Of a stretch of 40,048 nt of DNA, positions 32,741 through 40,048 are shown one piece after another. Under the pieces are notes generated by a model, which was given only the letters and a program-made list of their open reading frames with translations, was not told the DNA's origin and ran no database searches. The DNA comes from Gammaproteobacteria bacterium (GTDB lineage Bacteria > Pseudomonadota > Gammaproteobacteria > HK1), in the NCBI GenBank assembly GCA_022824305.1, contig JAJEAD010000010.1, positions 1 through 40,048 of the forward strand, in the 5' to 3' direction. Numbering within the stretch: the stretch's first letter is position 1; each line of letters opens with the position of its first letter. The position numbers and the translations under genes were made by a program.

Positions 32741-35700
32741 CCGGACGGGAAAGCGGTTCGGGCAGGGTCTGCGGAGCGGGCTCCGCTTCTACCTCTCCCA
32801 ACTCCTCCACCAGGTGCCGGGCCAGGGCAGCGATGTCCGGGTAGTCGAACACCACCGTGTTGGATGCGGTGTAGTCACCCGCGAAGGCCCGATTCAGGCG
32901 GTTCCTCAGCTCGACCGCCATGAGCGAGTCCATCCCGAGGTCGAAGAACCCGACCGAGGGGTCCGGCCTCGACGGCAGGCGAAGCACGGCCTGCACCTCC
33001 TCCTGCAGGAACGACACCAGCAGGCCGCCGCGCTCCGTTTCCGGCGTTTCCCGGAGCCGGGTCAGGACGTCGGCCGCGGCGTTCGGGGCCCGGTCATCGG
33101 ACTCCGCGTCCGCCGAGAGGAGGTCTTCCAGGAAGGGAGGTCGTTCCTTCACGGCCTCTTCGAACACGGTCCAGTCCATCGACATCACCACCGACGTGGC
33201 GACGTCCTGGCGCACCAGCCGCTCCATCGCCTCGAGGCCCTGCTGCGGAGTGAACCATCGGCCTCCCAGCGCGGAACGCTGCCTTTCGATCCGGTCCTTC
33301 TGCTCGGCCGCCTCGCCGATCTCGGACCACGCGCCCCATGCAATGGCCTGTCCCGGGAGGCCCATCGCGCGCCGGTGGCCGGCGAGCTGATCGAGGAAGG
33401 CGTTGGCCGCGGCGTGATTGGCCTGTCCCGGATTGCCCATGACCCCGACGCGGCTCGAGAAGAGGATGAAGAGGTCGAGGTCGAGATGCTCGGTCGCGCG
33501 ATGCAGGTGCCAGGCGGCCACTATCTTCGGCCAGAGGACCTGCTCGAACCTCGCCCAGGTCTGGTTGGTCAGCGCACCGTCCGACAACACTCCCACGCTG
33601 TGAATCACGCCCGCCAGCGGCGGCAGATCCCGTTCCATGCGGTCGAGCATCCGGTCGATTGCCGAGGCGTCCGTCACGTCCGCCAGCTCCACGACCAGGT
33701 TCACTCCGCGCTCGCGAAGCCCGCGAATCGTCTCTTCGGCAGCGGCATCCGGCTCCCGGCGTCCATTGAGCACGATCGTCGCCGCGCCGTGGTCGGCCAG
33801 CCACTCCGCCACCGCACACCCGATCCCCCCCAGGCCACCAGTCACCAGGTAGGTCCGGTCGGGCCGCAGGCGGTCTCCGGCCAGCGGCGACGCCGTGACG
33901 ACGATCTTGCCGAGGTGCCGGGCGGACCGCATGAATCGCAGGGCCGGGCCCGCTTCACAGAGCGGCCATCGGCTGTGCGCGATCGGCCTCAGCTCTCCGG
34001 ACGCCAGCCGCGCCACGATGCCGCTCAGGACCCTTCCGACCCACGCCGGATCGGTCTTCTTGAGGACATCGAGCTCCAGGATGTCGTAGGCGACGTCGGG
34101 GCGCAGCGCGGCCATCTCCTCCTCGCTCAGGATGTCCCGCCGGGCCAGCTCCACGAATCGCCCCCCCTGCTTGAGGCAGGAGAGGCTCGCGTCGATGAAT
34201 CCCTCGCTCGTCAGGCTGTTGAGGACGATGTCCACCCCCTCTCCGCCCGTGGCCTCGAGGACTTGGCGGCCGAACTCCGTGGTACGGCTGTCGTACAAGC
34301 GGCTCACGCCGAGAGAGCGGAGATAGGCCTGCTTGGGCACGCTCGCGGTGGCGAAGACTTCGGCGCCCGCGGCCTGCACGAGCTGAATCGCCGCCAGGCC
34401 CACCCCGCCCGCCCCGGCGTGGACGAGCACGCGCTCTCCGGCCTCGAGCCCGGAGAGCTCGAACGAGAGCGCCGCCGACACGAAGGCGCTCGGCACCGTG
34501 GCGAGCTCGCTCACCGAGTAGCCCTCCGGCGCGGGCGCCACGAGCTCTTCCCTCGTGATCATCTGCGGCCCGAACGCGCCGAAGCCCAGTCCGACCACCC
34601 GGTCTCCGACCGAGACGCCGCGCACATCCGGCCCCGTCTCGACAATGCGGCCGCACATCTCCCGGCCGAGCAGTCCCTCCCGGATGAACCCGAGCGAGCG
34701 GAACACGTCCCAGAAATTGAGTCCGGCCGCATCCACGCCGACACGCACCTCCTGCGCTTCGAGGGCGCGCGCCGGGAGCGGCTGGACCGACGGGCGATCG
34801 AAGGTGCCGTCCCGATCCGGAGACAGCACCCAGTCCGAGTGCCCGGGCAACGCCAGCCGTTCCCGACCGTCGCCGGCCCTGACGAGGCGGGCAACCTGAC
34901 GGCGTCCCAATCGGTAGGCGATGTGGTTCTCGGAGTCGGGATAGAGCACTTCGTTGGCGAGATCGGGCGCGGGCGCCATCGATGCCGGATCCAGGTCGAT
35001 CATCCTCGGGCGCAGGTGCGCCGCCTCCCGGTCCACCGCCTTGCCGAACCCCCACAGCACCGCGCCGGCAAGCGCTCCCCCGCGCTCGCGCTCCAGCACC
35101 TGCGCTCCGCAGGTCAGGAGCCACACGCCCTTCTCCGGCAACCGGTCCGAATCGGATACGCCCTGGACGAGAGCCAGCGCGCTCGCTCCCGTGCGCCGCA
35201 CGTCCTCCACCAGCTCCGTGGTGGTAGCCCGTGCGCCGTGACCGTCCAGCCCCATGCAATGGACCACCCCGTTGAAGGGAAGGTCCGGGGGCAGTCCTTC
35301 CATGAGCGCTCGCCACGAGTCCCGCTGGTCTGCGTCTACCATCGCCTTGCGCACGCCCGGACCGGAGCCGAAGGGCGCTTCGTCTCCGGGAAGGGCGGCG
35401 CCGGCCAGGACGACGGTCTGGTTCCGCGCGGCCAGCCGCTCGGCGAGCTCCGCGGCGAGCCCACCCTCATCCGCGGCCAGGATCCAGGAACCCGGAAGCT
35501 CCCGCACCTCCGCCGGACCCTTCGCCACGATCACGCCCTTGTCCATGGTCTCGGGCGGGTCGGACTCGTCCACTCCGAGGACCTCGACTTCCTCGAAGCC
35601 GGAGTTGCCGAGCGCCCGTCGCCACACCGCCGGACTCGCGAGGGCGTGATGAGGCCTGAAGTCGTCCGCGAAGCGCCACCAGCCGTCGAGCTGCCCGAAG

Positions 35701-38700
35701 GTGAGATCCATCCAGCCCAGACCGCGAAGGTTCTCGAGCGCGACCAGGTACCCGGAGGGCGCAAGCAGTCTCCGGCAGTGCGCCAGCGTCTCCTCCAGGT
35801 AGCGTGTCGCGTGCAGTACGTTGGACGCTATGGCCAGATCGTAGCCGTGGAGGTCGAATCCCTGTTCGATGGGGTCTCTCTCGATGTCGAGCGGGCGGTA
35901 CTCGATGCATCCCCCGCCGTCGCCGAAGCGGGCCTCCGCTTCCGAGAAGAAGCCGGCGGAAATGTCCGTGTACATGTAGTCGAAGCGGCCTTCCGGCAGC
36001 TCCGGCAGCACGGCCGCGGTGGCGGACCCCGTGCCCGCTCCCACCTCGACCACCCGGAGCCGCCGTCCCGGCGGGAGCGCGGCCACGAGCGTGCGGACCG
36101 CCTCGCTCAGCATCTGGTTCGCCGCGCGCGCCACCGGCGCCCGCAGGTACAGATCGGCCGCGGTCGGCTCTCCGCTGCTGAAGAGGAGCGTCAGGGGGTC
36201 GGCCTGCCCCCGAAGCACGTCGGCGAGCGCGCCGCCGGAACGGCGGAACAGCCCGATCTCGGTCAGCCCATGGGAATAGCGCTCCGCCATCCGATCGGCA
36301 TGGCTCTCCGGATCCTCGGGCAACGCCGCCGGCCACGGGTCCCCGGATCCCGAGCGCACGACGAAGTCGCCGTCCTCCTCCGCCAGCACCCCGGCCCGGG
36401 CCGCCATCTCGAGCATCCGCCGGAAGAGGCGCTCGTGGTCCGCGCTGACCTTCAGCGCCTTGCGCAGCTCTTCGGGCCTTGCTCTCTCCCCGACCTTCCG
36501 GTCCCATCCCAGCCGATCCAGGTTCGCGATCGCGAAGGACTGCGACCACCGCTCCAGGTCCGCCAGCAGGGCGTCCCTGCTCCGGGGGTCGACCCCGGCA
36601 TCACGCAGGTAGTCGGGGAGAAGCCGGGCGCGGGCCTTGACCTCGGCCGGGTCGGGGAAGAAGTCCGCGGACTGCATTCCGGGCGGCAGCGCTCGTTCCT
36701 GCCACGCCACTTCGTAGAGCAGATCGTCGATGCCTTCGACCGACGAGAGCAGCGCCTCCCGCGTGGCCCGCTTGACGGCATAGCCGCTCAGTCCGCCGAT
36801 CGGAACCCCGTTCGGGTCGTAGAGGTGCAGGTCTCCGCTCCGGACTTCCGGCGGAGCGCCCGACTCCGATTCCGCATCCTGCGACGCCGCTTTCATGCGC
36901 ACGTGGCAGAACACTCGTTCGGGAAGCTGCCCGGCCAGCCAGAAGCGTTCCCAGGCGAAAGGCATGTAGGCCGTCTCGCCCTGGGACCCGCCGAATCCAC
37001 GGGCCGCGCCCACGACCTGGAAGCAGCCGTCGAGAAGGAGCGGATGAAGGTCCAGGTCGCCCCGTCCCACGGCCTCCGGGAGCGACACTTCTCCGAGCGC
37101 CTCTCCGGGCCCGCACCAGATTCTTCCCAGAGTGCGAAACGAGGGCCCCAGCTCGATGCCGGTGCCCGCCCTCGCGCGGTAGTAGGCCGACGGGTCGAGC
37201 GGAGAAAGGCCCGCCATCAGGCCCTCCAGATCGATCCGTGCTCCGCCCACCGCGATGGGAGCGCCCGCCGTAACGTGTCCCTCCACGTGGAGCGTCCATT
37301 CCTCTTCACCGCCTCTGCTGAACACCTGGACACGGCGGGTCATCGCCGGGTCGGGAGCTCCGAGCAGCACTTGCATGGTCCGGCCGTCTTCCTCCGCTCC
37401 GTCCCCGCTCCCTGGCTCGGAAAGCACGAGCGCGCTGTGGAGCTGCATTTCCTCCACCGCCACGCGGCCGCTTCCCTCGGCGAGCGACGCCGATGCCGCC
37501 ATGGCGCCGTAGAGCGCGCCGGGCGCCACCACGCGGCCGAACACGCGATGGTCGCCAAGCCACGCCGGCTCGGTGGAGAACACTTCCGTCTCGTAGGAGA
37601 CTTCACCGCTGGCGGACTCATGTCGGACTCCCAGCAGCGGATGACCGGCTGTCCGATGGCGCCGTTTCGGCGCCTCCAGCCAGAAACGCTCTCTCTGGAA
37701 GGGATAGTCGGGTATCGAGATTCGACGACGGGATTCGCCCGCGAAGAGCCCGTCGAATCGGATCGCCAACCCTGCCTCGTAGGCCTCCGCGACCGCGTCC
37801 ATGAATCCCCGGCCCGGCCCGGGGGCCGCCGCCTCTTCGGCGGGCGGACCCATGCTCGAGATCACGCGGGGCGGCGGCGCCGAATCCGGCCAGGCCGAGA
37901 CCGCCAACGGGGCCAGCAGCGAACGAGGCCCGATCTCGATGAGCAGGTCCACCCCGAGATCGGCCATGGTCCGCACCGCGCCGCCAAAGGACACCCGCTC
38001 CCGCGCGTGACGCCTCCAGTAGGCGCCGTCCAGCACCGTGCCGGGCTCGACGACGCGGCCGCTCAGGTTGCTGATGACATCGACGGACGGTGGGTTGATC
38101 GCCACGCGGGCGAGCGATGCGGCCAGGGCGTCGAGGGCCGGCTCCACCAGGGCGCTGTGGAAGGCACGGGTCGTGTTCAGGCGCCGGACCCGCACTCCCT
38201 CGGACTCGAGCCGCTCCGAGAAGGTCTCGATGGCCCTGACCGGACCGCTGACGACCTGGTGGAGCCCGTTGTCCGCCGAGACGCTGAGTCCCACGCCCTC
38301 GAGCTCCGAGTTCAGGGTCTCCACCGCGGACGCCACGCGTGCCGGGGGCGCGAAGACGGCAGCCATGGCGCCGCGATCGGTGCCCGACAGCGCGGTGCCG
38401 CGTGCCTGCGAGAAGTGCATTCCGTCCTCGAGGCTGAACACTCCCGCCGCCTGCGCCGCCGCCAGCTCCCCGGCACTGTGTCCCACCACGACGGAGGGCT
38501 GCACGCCTGCGCTCGACCACAGCGCGGTGAGCGCGCACTCGAGCGCGTAGAGCGCCGGCTGCTCCCAGGCCGTGTCGCCCAGCTCCCCGGCGCCGCCGCT
38601 GCGACCGAACATCACGTCCAGCAGAGAGGCGCCCCTTCGTTCCCGAAACACCGCCTCGCAAGCGTCCATGACCGCGCGGGCCACCGGCTCGCGCTCGTAC

Positions 38701-40048
38701 AGCTCCCGTCCCATGCCTGCCCACTGGCTTCCCTGCCCGGTGTAGGCGAAAGCGACCCGGGCCGTCCGGCCCCGCGGCATTGCGCCGTCCGCCGAATCCG
38801 CGACCTCCTTCAGCCGCTCGCGCAAGGAGTCGACGTCGTGGAACCTGATGCCTCTGCGGTGGTCGAAGTGGCTCCGCCCCACGCCCGCCGTCCACGCCAT
38901 GTCGGACAGCAGCGCTTCCGGCGCGGCAGCGGCCGGCGATCCCTCCCCGACCCGCTCGTCGAGCCAGGGCAGATAGCGGCGGGCGAGGTCCCGGAGCGCA
39001 GGCTCCGTCTTTCCGGAGAGCGGCAGCACGCGGGCCGCGCGGCGAAGCGGTGCCTGCTCCGGCGATGAAGAAAGGGGCGATGCGATCGGCAGCGCAACCG
39101 GCACCCTTCGCGCGGAGCCGACGGGCCGAAGCTCCCCGGCGGGTGCGGCGTGAGGAGCACGGTGCTCCTCCAGCACGATGTGCGCATTCGTCCCGGAAAT
39201 CCCGAAGGAGTTCACGCCGGCCCGCCGTGGCTGCTCGCCACGGTAGGGCCACTCCATGGCCTCGGTCGTCACCCGCACCGGCAGGCGTTCCCAGTCCAGG
39301 CTCGGATTGGGGTCCCTGAAGTGCAGGTGCTTCGGAATCACCCCGGACTTGACGACCATCGCCGCCTTGATGAGCCCGGCCACTCCGGCCGCCGCCTCGA
39401 GGTGGCCGACGTTGGTCTTCACGGAGCCGACGAGCAGCGGGTGGTCGGCTTCACGCCCTCTTCCGTAGACCGCAACCGCCGCATTCAGCTCGATGGGATC
39501 TCCCACGGTGGTGCCGGTCCCGTGCGCCTCGAGGTAGTCCACTTCCGACGGCGACAGGCCCGCCCGGGACAGCGCGGCCTCGATGACCTGTTCCAGCGCG
39601 GGGGTGTTGGGCACCGTCAATCCCACGCTGGCTCCGCCGTGGTTGACCGCGGCGCCGCGGATCACCGCCCAGATCCGGTCGCCGTCGGCTTCCGCTTCGC
39701 TCAAGCGCTTCAGAACCACGACTCCGCACCCTTCGCCCCGCACGTAGCCGTTGGCGGACGCATCGAAGGCCTTGCACTGGCCGTCCGGCGACAACATCAT
39801 CGAATCCGCACGGAGCTCGTACACGCGGCCGTTCAGCATGGTGTGGACGCCGCCCGCGATGGCAAGGTCCGCTTTCCCCTGCTGGAGGTCCGCCACCGCG
39901 TCGTGGACCGAGACCAGGGACGAGGCGCAGGCCGCATCCACCGCCTTCGCCGGCCCCATCAGCCCGAGCACGAAGGAGACTCGACCCGCGGCTCCGTTCA
40001 TGTTCGTGCCGCTGAGGGCGTAGAGGCATCCCGCCGCTTCCGAAGGCC
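30159..40048 (-). CDS. Modular type I polyketide synthase, N-terminus outside window
   Basis: This reading frame is open from the right window edge (40048) to TAG at 30159-30161, giving about 3,295 visible residues. The first KS lacks roughly its first 170 residues. Residue numbers here count from the Met at 40001. Domain order: KS1 (Cys25), AT1 (Ser509, His615), DH (His818, Asp991), C-methyltransferase (SAM motif near 1317), structural KR half, ER (cofactor motif near 1860), KR (GGLGGIG near 2053), ACP (Ser2359), KS2 (Cys2592), degenerate AT2 (Gly3081 in place of Ser). Module 1 is fully reducing and methylating. The protein ends directly after AT2, with no second ACP and no thioesterase. The product is likely a methyl-branched saturated chain, perhaps built iteratively. 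I cannot say whether more modules lie upstream. Confidence 0.96.
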   Translation of the reverse strand, partial: PSEAAGCLYALSGTNMNGAAGRVSFVLGLMGPAKAVDAACASSLVSVHDAVADLQQGKADLAIAGGVHTMLNGRVYELRADSMMLSPDGQCKAFDASANGYVRGEGCGVVVLKRLSEAEADGDRIWAVIRGAAVNHGGASVGLTVPNTPALEQVIEAALSRAGLSPSEVDYLEAHGTGTTVGDPIELNAAVAVYGRGREADHPLLVGSVKTNVGHLEAAAGVAGLIKAAMVVKSGVIPKHLHFRDPNPSLDWERLPVRVTTEAMEWPYRGEQPRRAGVNSFGISGTNAHIVLEEHRAPHAAPAGELRPVGSARRVPVALPIASPLSSSPEQAPLRRAARVLPLSGKTEPALRDLARRYLPWLDERVGEGSPAAAAPEALLSDMAWTAGVGRSHFDHRRGIRFHDVDSLRERLKEVADSADGAMPRGRTARVAFAYTGQGSQWAGMGRELYEREPVARAVMDACEAVFRERRGASLLDVMFGRSGGAGELGDTAWEQPALYALECALTALWSSAGVQPSVVVGHSAGELAAAQAAGVFSLEDGMHFSQARGTALSGTDRGAMAAVFAPPARVASAVETLNSELEGVGLSVSADNGLHQVVSGPVRAIETFSERLESEGVRVRRLNTTRAFHSALVEPALDALAASLARVAINPPSVDVISNLSGRVVEPGTVLDGAYWRRHARERVSFGGAVRTMADLGVDLLIEIGPRSLLAPLAVSAWPDSAPPPRVISSMGPPAEEAAAPGPGRGFMDAVAEAYEAGLAIRFDGLFAGESRRRISIPDYPFQRERFWLEAPKRRHRTAGHPLLGVRHESASGEVSYETEVFSTEPAWLGDHRVFGRVVAPGALYGAMAASASLAEGSGRVAVEEMQLHSALVLSEPGSGDGAEEDGRTMQVLLGAPDPAMTRRVQVFSRGGEEEWTLHVEGHVTAGAPIAVGGARIDLEGLMAGLSPLDPSAYYRARAGTGIELGPSFRTLGRIWCGPGEALGEVSLPEAVGRGDLDLHPLLLDGCFQVVGAARGFGGSQGETAYMPFAWERFWLAGQLPERVFCHVRMKAASQDAESESGAPPEVRSGDLHLYDPNGVPIGGLSGYAVKRATREALLSSVEGIDDLLYEVAWQERALPPGMQSADFFPDPAEVKARARLLPDYLRDAGVDPRSRDALLADLERWSQSFAIANLDRLGWDRKVGERARPEELRKALKVSADHERLFRRMLEMAARAGVLAEEDGDFVVRSGSGDPWPAALPEDPESHADRMAERYSHGLTEIGLFRRSGGALADVLRGQADPLTLLFSSGEPTAADLYLRAPVARAANQMLSEAVRTLVAALPPGRRLRVVEVGAGTGSATAAVLPELPEGRFDYMYTDISAGFFSEAEARFGDGGGCIEYRPLDIERDPIEQGFDLHGYDLAIASNVLHATRYLEETLAHCRRLLAPSGYLVALENLRGLGWMDLTFGQLDGWWRFADDFRPHHALASPAVWRRALGNSGFEEVEVLGVDESDPPETMDKGVIVAKGPAEVRELPGSWILAADEGGLAAELAERLAARNQTVVLAGAALPGDEAPFGSGPGVRKAMVDADQRDSWRALMEGLPPDLPFNGVVHCMGLDGHGARATTTELVEDVRRTGASALALVQGVSDSDRLPEKGVWLLTCGAQVLERERGGALAGAVLWGFGKAVDREAAHLRPRMIDLDPASMAPAPDLANEVLYPDSENHIAYRLGRRQVARLVRAGDGRERLALPGHSDWVLSPDRDGTFDRPSVQPLPARALEAQEVRVGVDAAGLNFWDVFRSLGFIREGLLGREMCGRIVETGPDVRGVSVGDRVVGLGFGAFGPQMITREELVAPAPEGYSVSELATVPSAFVSAALSFELSGLEAGERVLVHAGAGGVGLAAIQLVQAAGAEVFATASVPKQAYLRSLGVSRLYDSRTTEFGRQVLEATGGEGVDIVLNSLTSEGFIDASLSCLKQGGRFVELARRDILSEEEMAALRPDVAYDILELDVLKKTDPAWVGRVLSGIVARLASGELRPIAHSRWPLCEAGPALRFMRSARHLGKIVVTASPLAGDRLRPDRTYLVTGGLGGIGCAVAEWLADHGAATIVLNGRREPDAAAEETIRGLRERGVNLVVELADVTDASAIDRMLDRMERDLPPLAGVIHSVGVLSDGALTNQTWARFEQVLWPKIVAAWHLHRATEHLDLDLFILFSSRVGVMGNPGQANHAAANAFLDQLAGHRRAMGLPGQAIAWGAWSEIGEAAEQKDRIERQRSALGGRWFTPQQGLEAMERLVRQDVATSVVMSMDWTVFEEAVKERPPFLEDLLSADAESDDRAPNAAADVLTRLRETPETERGGLLVSFLQEEVQAVLRLPSRPDPSVGFFDLGMDSLMAVELRNRLNRAFAGDYTASNTVVFDYPDIAALARHLVEELGEVEAEPAPQTLPEPLSRPAPRPVEDGIAIVGMACRFPGAPDLAAFWRLLEEGRSAVTDGRPDPVVGDGGSADSTAGSDAYRHGAFIEGIDRFDARFFGIRPIEARTMDPRQRLLLETSWQALEDAGIDPGALRGGRAGVYAGLGGSEYRDVIAQGGEEVGYLGTAGSVAVGRVAFALGLEGPAMALDMTCASSLAALHQAAVGLERGEVDVALGGGVHAVLSPGVTKFMAELGLLSPSGRCRPFEADADGFVRGEGCGMVVLKRLADAKADGDRIWALIRGSAVNQSGASAGLTVPNGPAQERVIEEALSRAGIAPSEVDYLEAHGTGSAMGDPIEVRAATTVYGRGRAVERPLLIGSLKPNIGHPESAAGIAGLIKVVLAMQEMVIPPQPDFRNPNPLIDWDELPVQVISQPAKWPLVPDRPPRAGISAFGISGANAHLVVEGYGGTDGSCSPAPGTTAPAGAARTVAFAVPESAGEPVEASVPEDGLVARTTRLLPLSGKSHEALGELATRYLTWLDEESAGISAQGGTLVPQLSDMAWTASVGRSHFAHRAGIVFRDAQSLREGLSALREADEGPAAEAPARIAFAFADDLGRWAGMGEILHRCEPVARAVLERCEAAFRELEGASLLEAMFGRAGSDAVAHDPAWTQPAVYALECALAALWSGVGVRPHVVLGRGPGEIAAAQAAGMFGLEDGLRLAAARGRLLGTLPQVGAQSGALVDLQDTLAGVATSPAALTLVRGTTGRASRPGDVLESEYWQQQAVEPFDPGVAVAALAELEVEAVVEIGPAAAFGPAIRDAWPRAAGRAAPAAVSSLRRPATEAAADDAGFAAAAAQAFEAGIPLRFEGLFAGEARRRISLPGYPFQRRRFWIDSAPR
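32800..33070 (-). other. PKS module 1: internal ACP
   Basis: A standard carrier domain with DLGMDSLMAVELRNRL, Ser codon at 32925-32927. It would be armed by an Sfp-type transferase such as the one encoded at 27876. It carries the chain built by module 1 and would deliver it to KS2. Confidence 0.92.
33240..37660 (-). other. PKS module 1: DH, C-methyltransferase, ER and KR domains
   Basis: DH has H-x3-G-x4-P (GDHRVFGRVVAP) and the second-half Asp (LLLDGCFQ). The methyltransferase shows VVEVGAGTGSAT and a downstream PLDIERDP. A structural, non-catalytic KR half spans about 34830-35490, followed by ER (AGLNFWDVF, HAGAGGVGLAAIQ) and catalytic KR (VTGGLGGIG, the Lys in WPKIVAAW, Ser in LFSSRVG). 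The usual KR catalytic Tyr is His (codon 33414-33416, in PGQANHAAANAF). A VLSDGAL stretch, related to the LDD mark, hints at a B-type reduction. Confidence 0.86.
37690..40048 (-). other. PKS module 1: KS1 and AT1 domains
   Basis: KS1 carries the active-site Cys in VDAACASSL and the histidines in EAHGTGT and GHLEAAAG, so condensation should be intact. AT1 has the YTGQGSQW loop, the nucleophile GHSAGE (Ser codon 38475-38477) and the specificity/His motif RAFHS (His codon 38157-38159). The AFH form predicts malonyl-CoA rather than methylmalonyl-CoA (YASH), so any alpha-methyl branch would come from the C-methyltransferase. Confidence 0.88.

Noticed and set aside
32142..39068. An antisense open frame of about 2,300 codons across the PKS gene
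   Set aside because: It is the mirror of the GC-rich PKS codons (few stops opposite a strongly biased frame), shows no domain, and its translation is low-complexity Arg/Gly/His-rich. The minus-strand frame carries every PKS motif.
1..40048. CRISPR arrays, tRNA or rRNA genes, transposases and integrases
   Set aside because: No regularly spaced repeats, tRNA-like cloverleafs, ribosomal RNA stretches or transposase motifs were seen on either strand; short tRNAs could still be missed by eye.

Overview
The window is GC-rich, densely coded bacterial DNA. An outer-membrane beta-barrel protein with a signal peptide and a C-terminal Phe points to a Gram-negative (diderm) host. Many single-copy members of large catabolic families (Old Yellow Enzyme, FAD amine oxidase, sulfatase, amidohydrolase, GMC oxidoreductase, CocE hydrolase, PhyH dioxygenase, M24 peptidase, acyl-CoA dehydrogenase, epoxide hydrolase) fit a free-living or host-associated heterotroph with a large accessory genome. 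I cannot name the taxon from the sequence alone. Layout: 1-1395 is the end of an Old Yellow Enzyme-type flavin oxidoreductase cut by the window edge. 1524-2116 is a hicA-hicB toxin-antitoxin pair. 2281-7525 holds an amine oxidase, a sulfatase, a hydratase and an amidohydrolase. 7616-16970 holds a BisC-like molybdoenzyme, a GMC oxidoreductase, a shortened conserved protein, a CocE hydrolase, and an SDR / PhyH / M24 run. 17018-19688 is a divergent pair, a Fic protein and an AAA-DUF4143 ATPase, separated by an AT-rich spacer with a 41-bp near-perfect palindrome. 19869-26794 holds a small ORF, a TPR protein, a Kef-type antiporter, a VOC protein with a premature stop, a beta-barrel protein, an acyl-CoA dehydrogenase and an epoxide hydrolase. 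The right-hand 13 kb (27044-40048) is a compact polyketide/lipid locus. On the plus strand lie a PptH-like metallophosphoesterase, an Sfp-type phosphopantetheinyl transferase, a discrete acyl carrier protein and an alpha/beta hydrolase. Converging on them is a giant type I PKS, open at its N-terminus, with the order KS-AT-DH-cMT-(structural KR)-ER-KR-ACP-KS-AT. Module 1 is fully reducing and methylating, so it should build a saturated, alpha-methyl-branched acyl chain, possibly iteratively. The protein then continues into a second KS and an AT that has lost its active-site Ser, its His and a whole subdomain, and it stops there with no second ACP and no thioesterase. The neighbouring discrete ACP and hydrolase are the obvious candidates to complete this truncated second module in trans. 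The PPTase would activate both carrier proteins, and the PptH-like enzyme could remove the same arm. This self-contained arrangement is the most interesting thing in the window.
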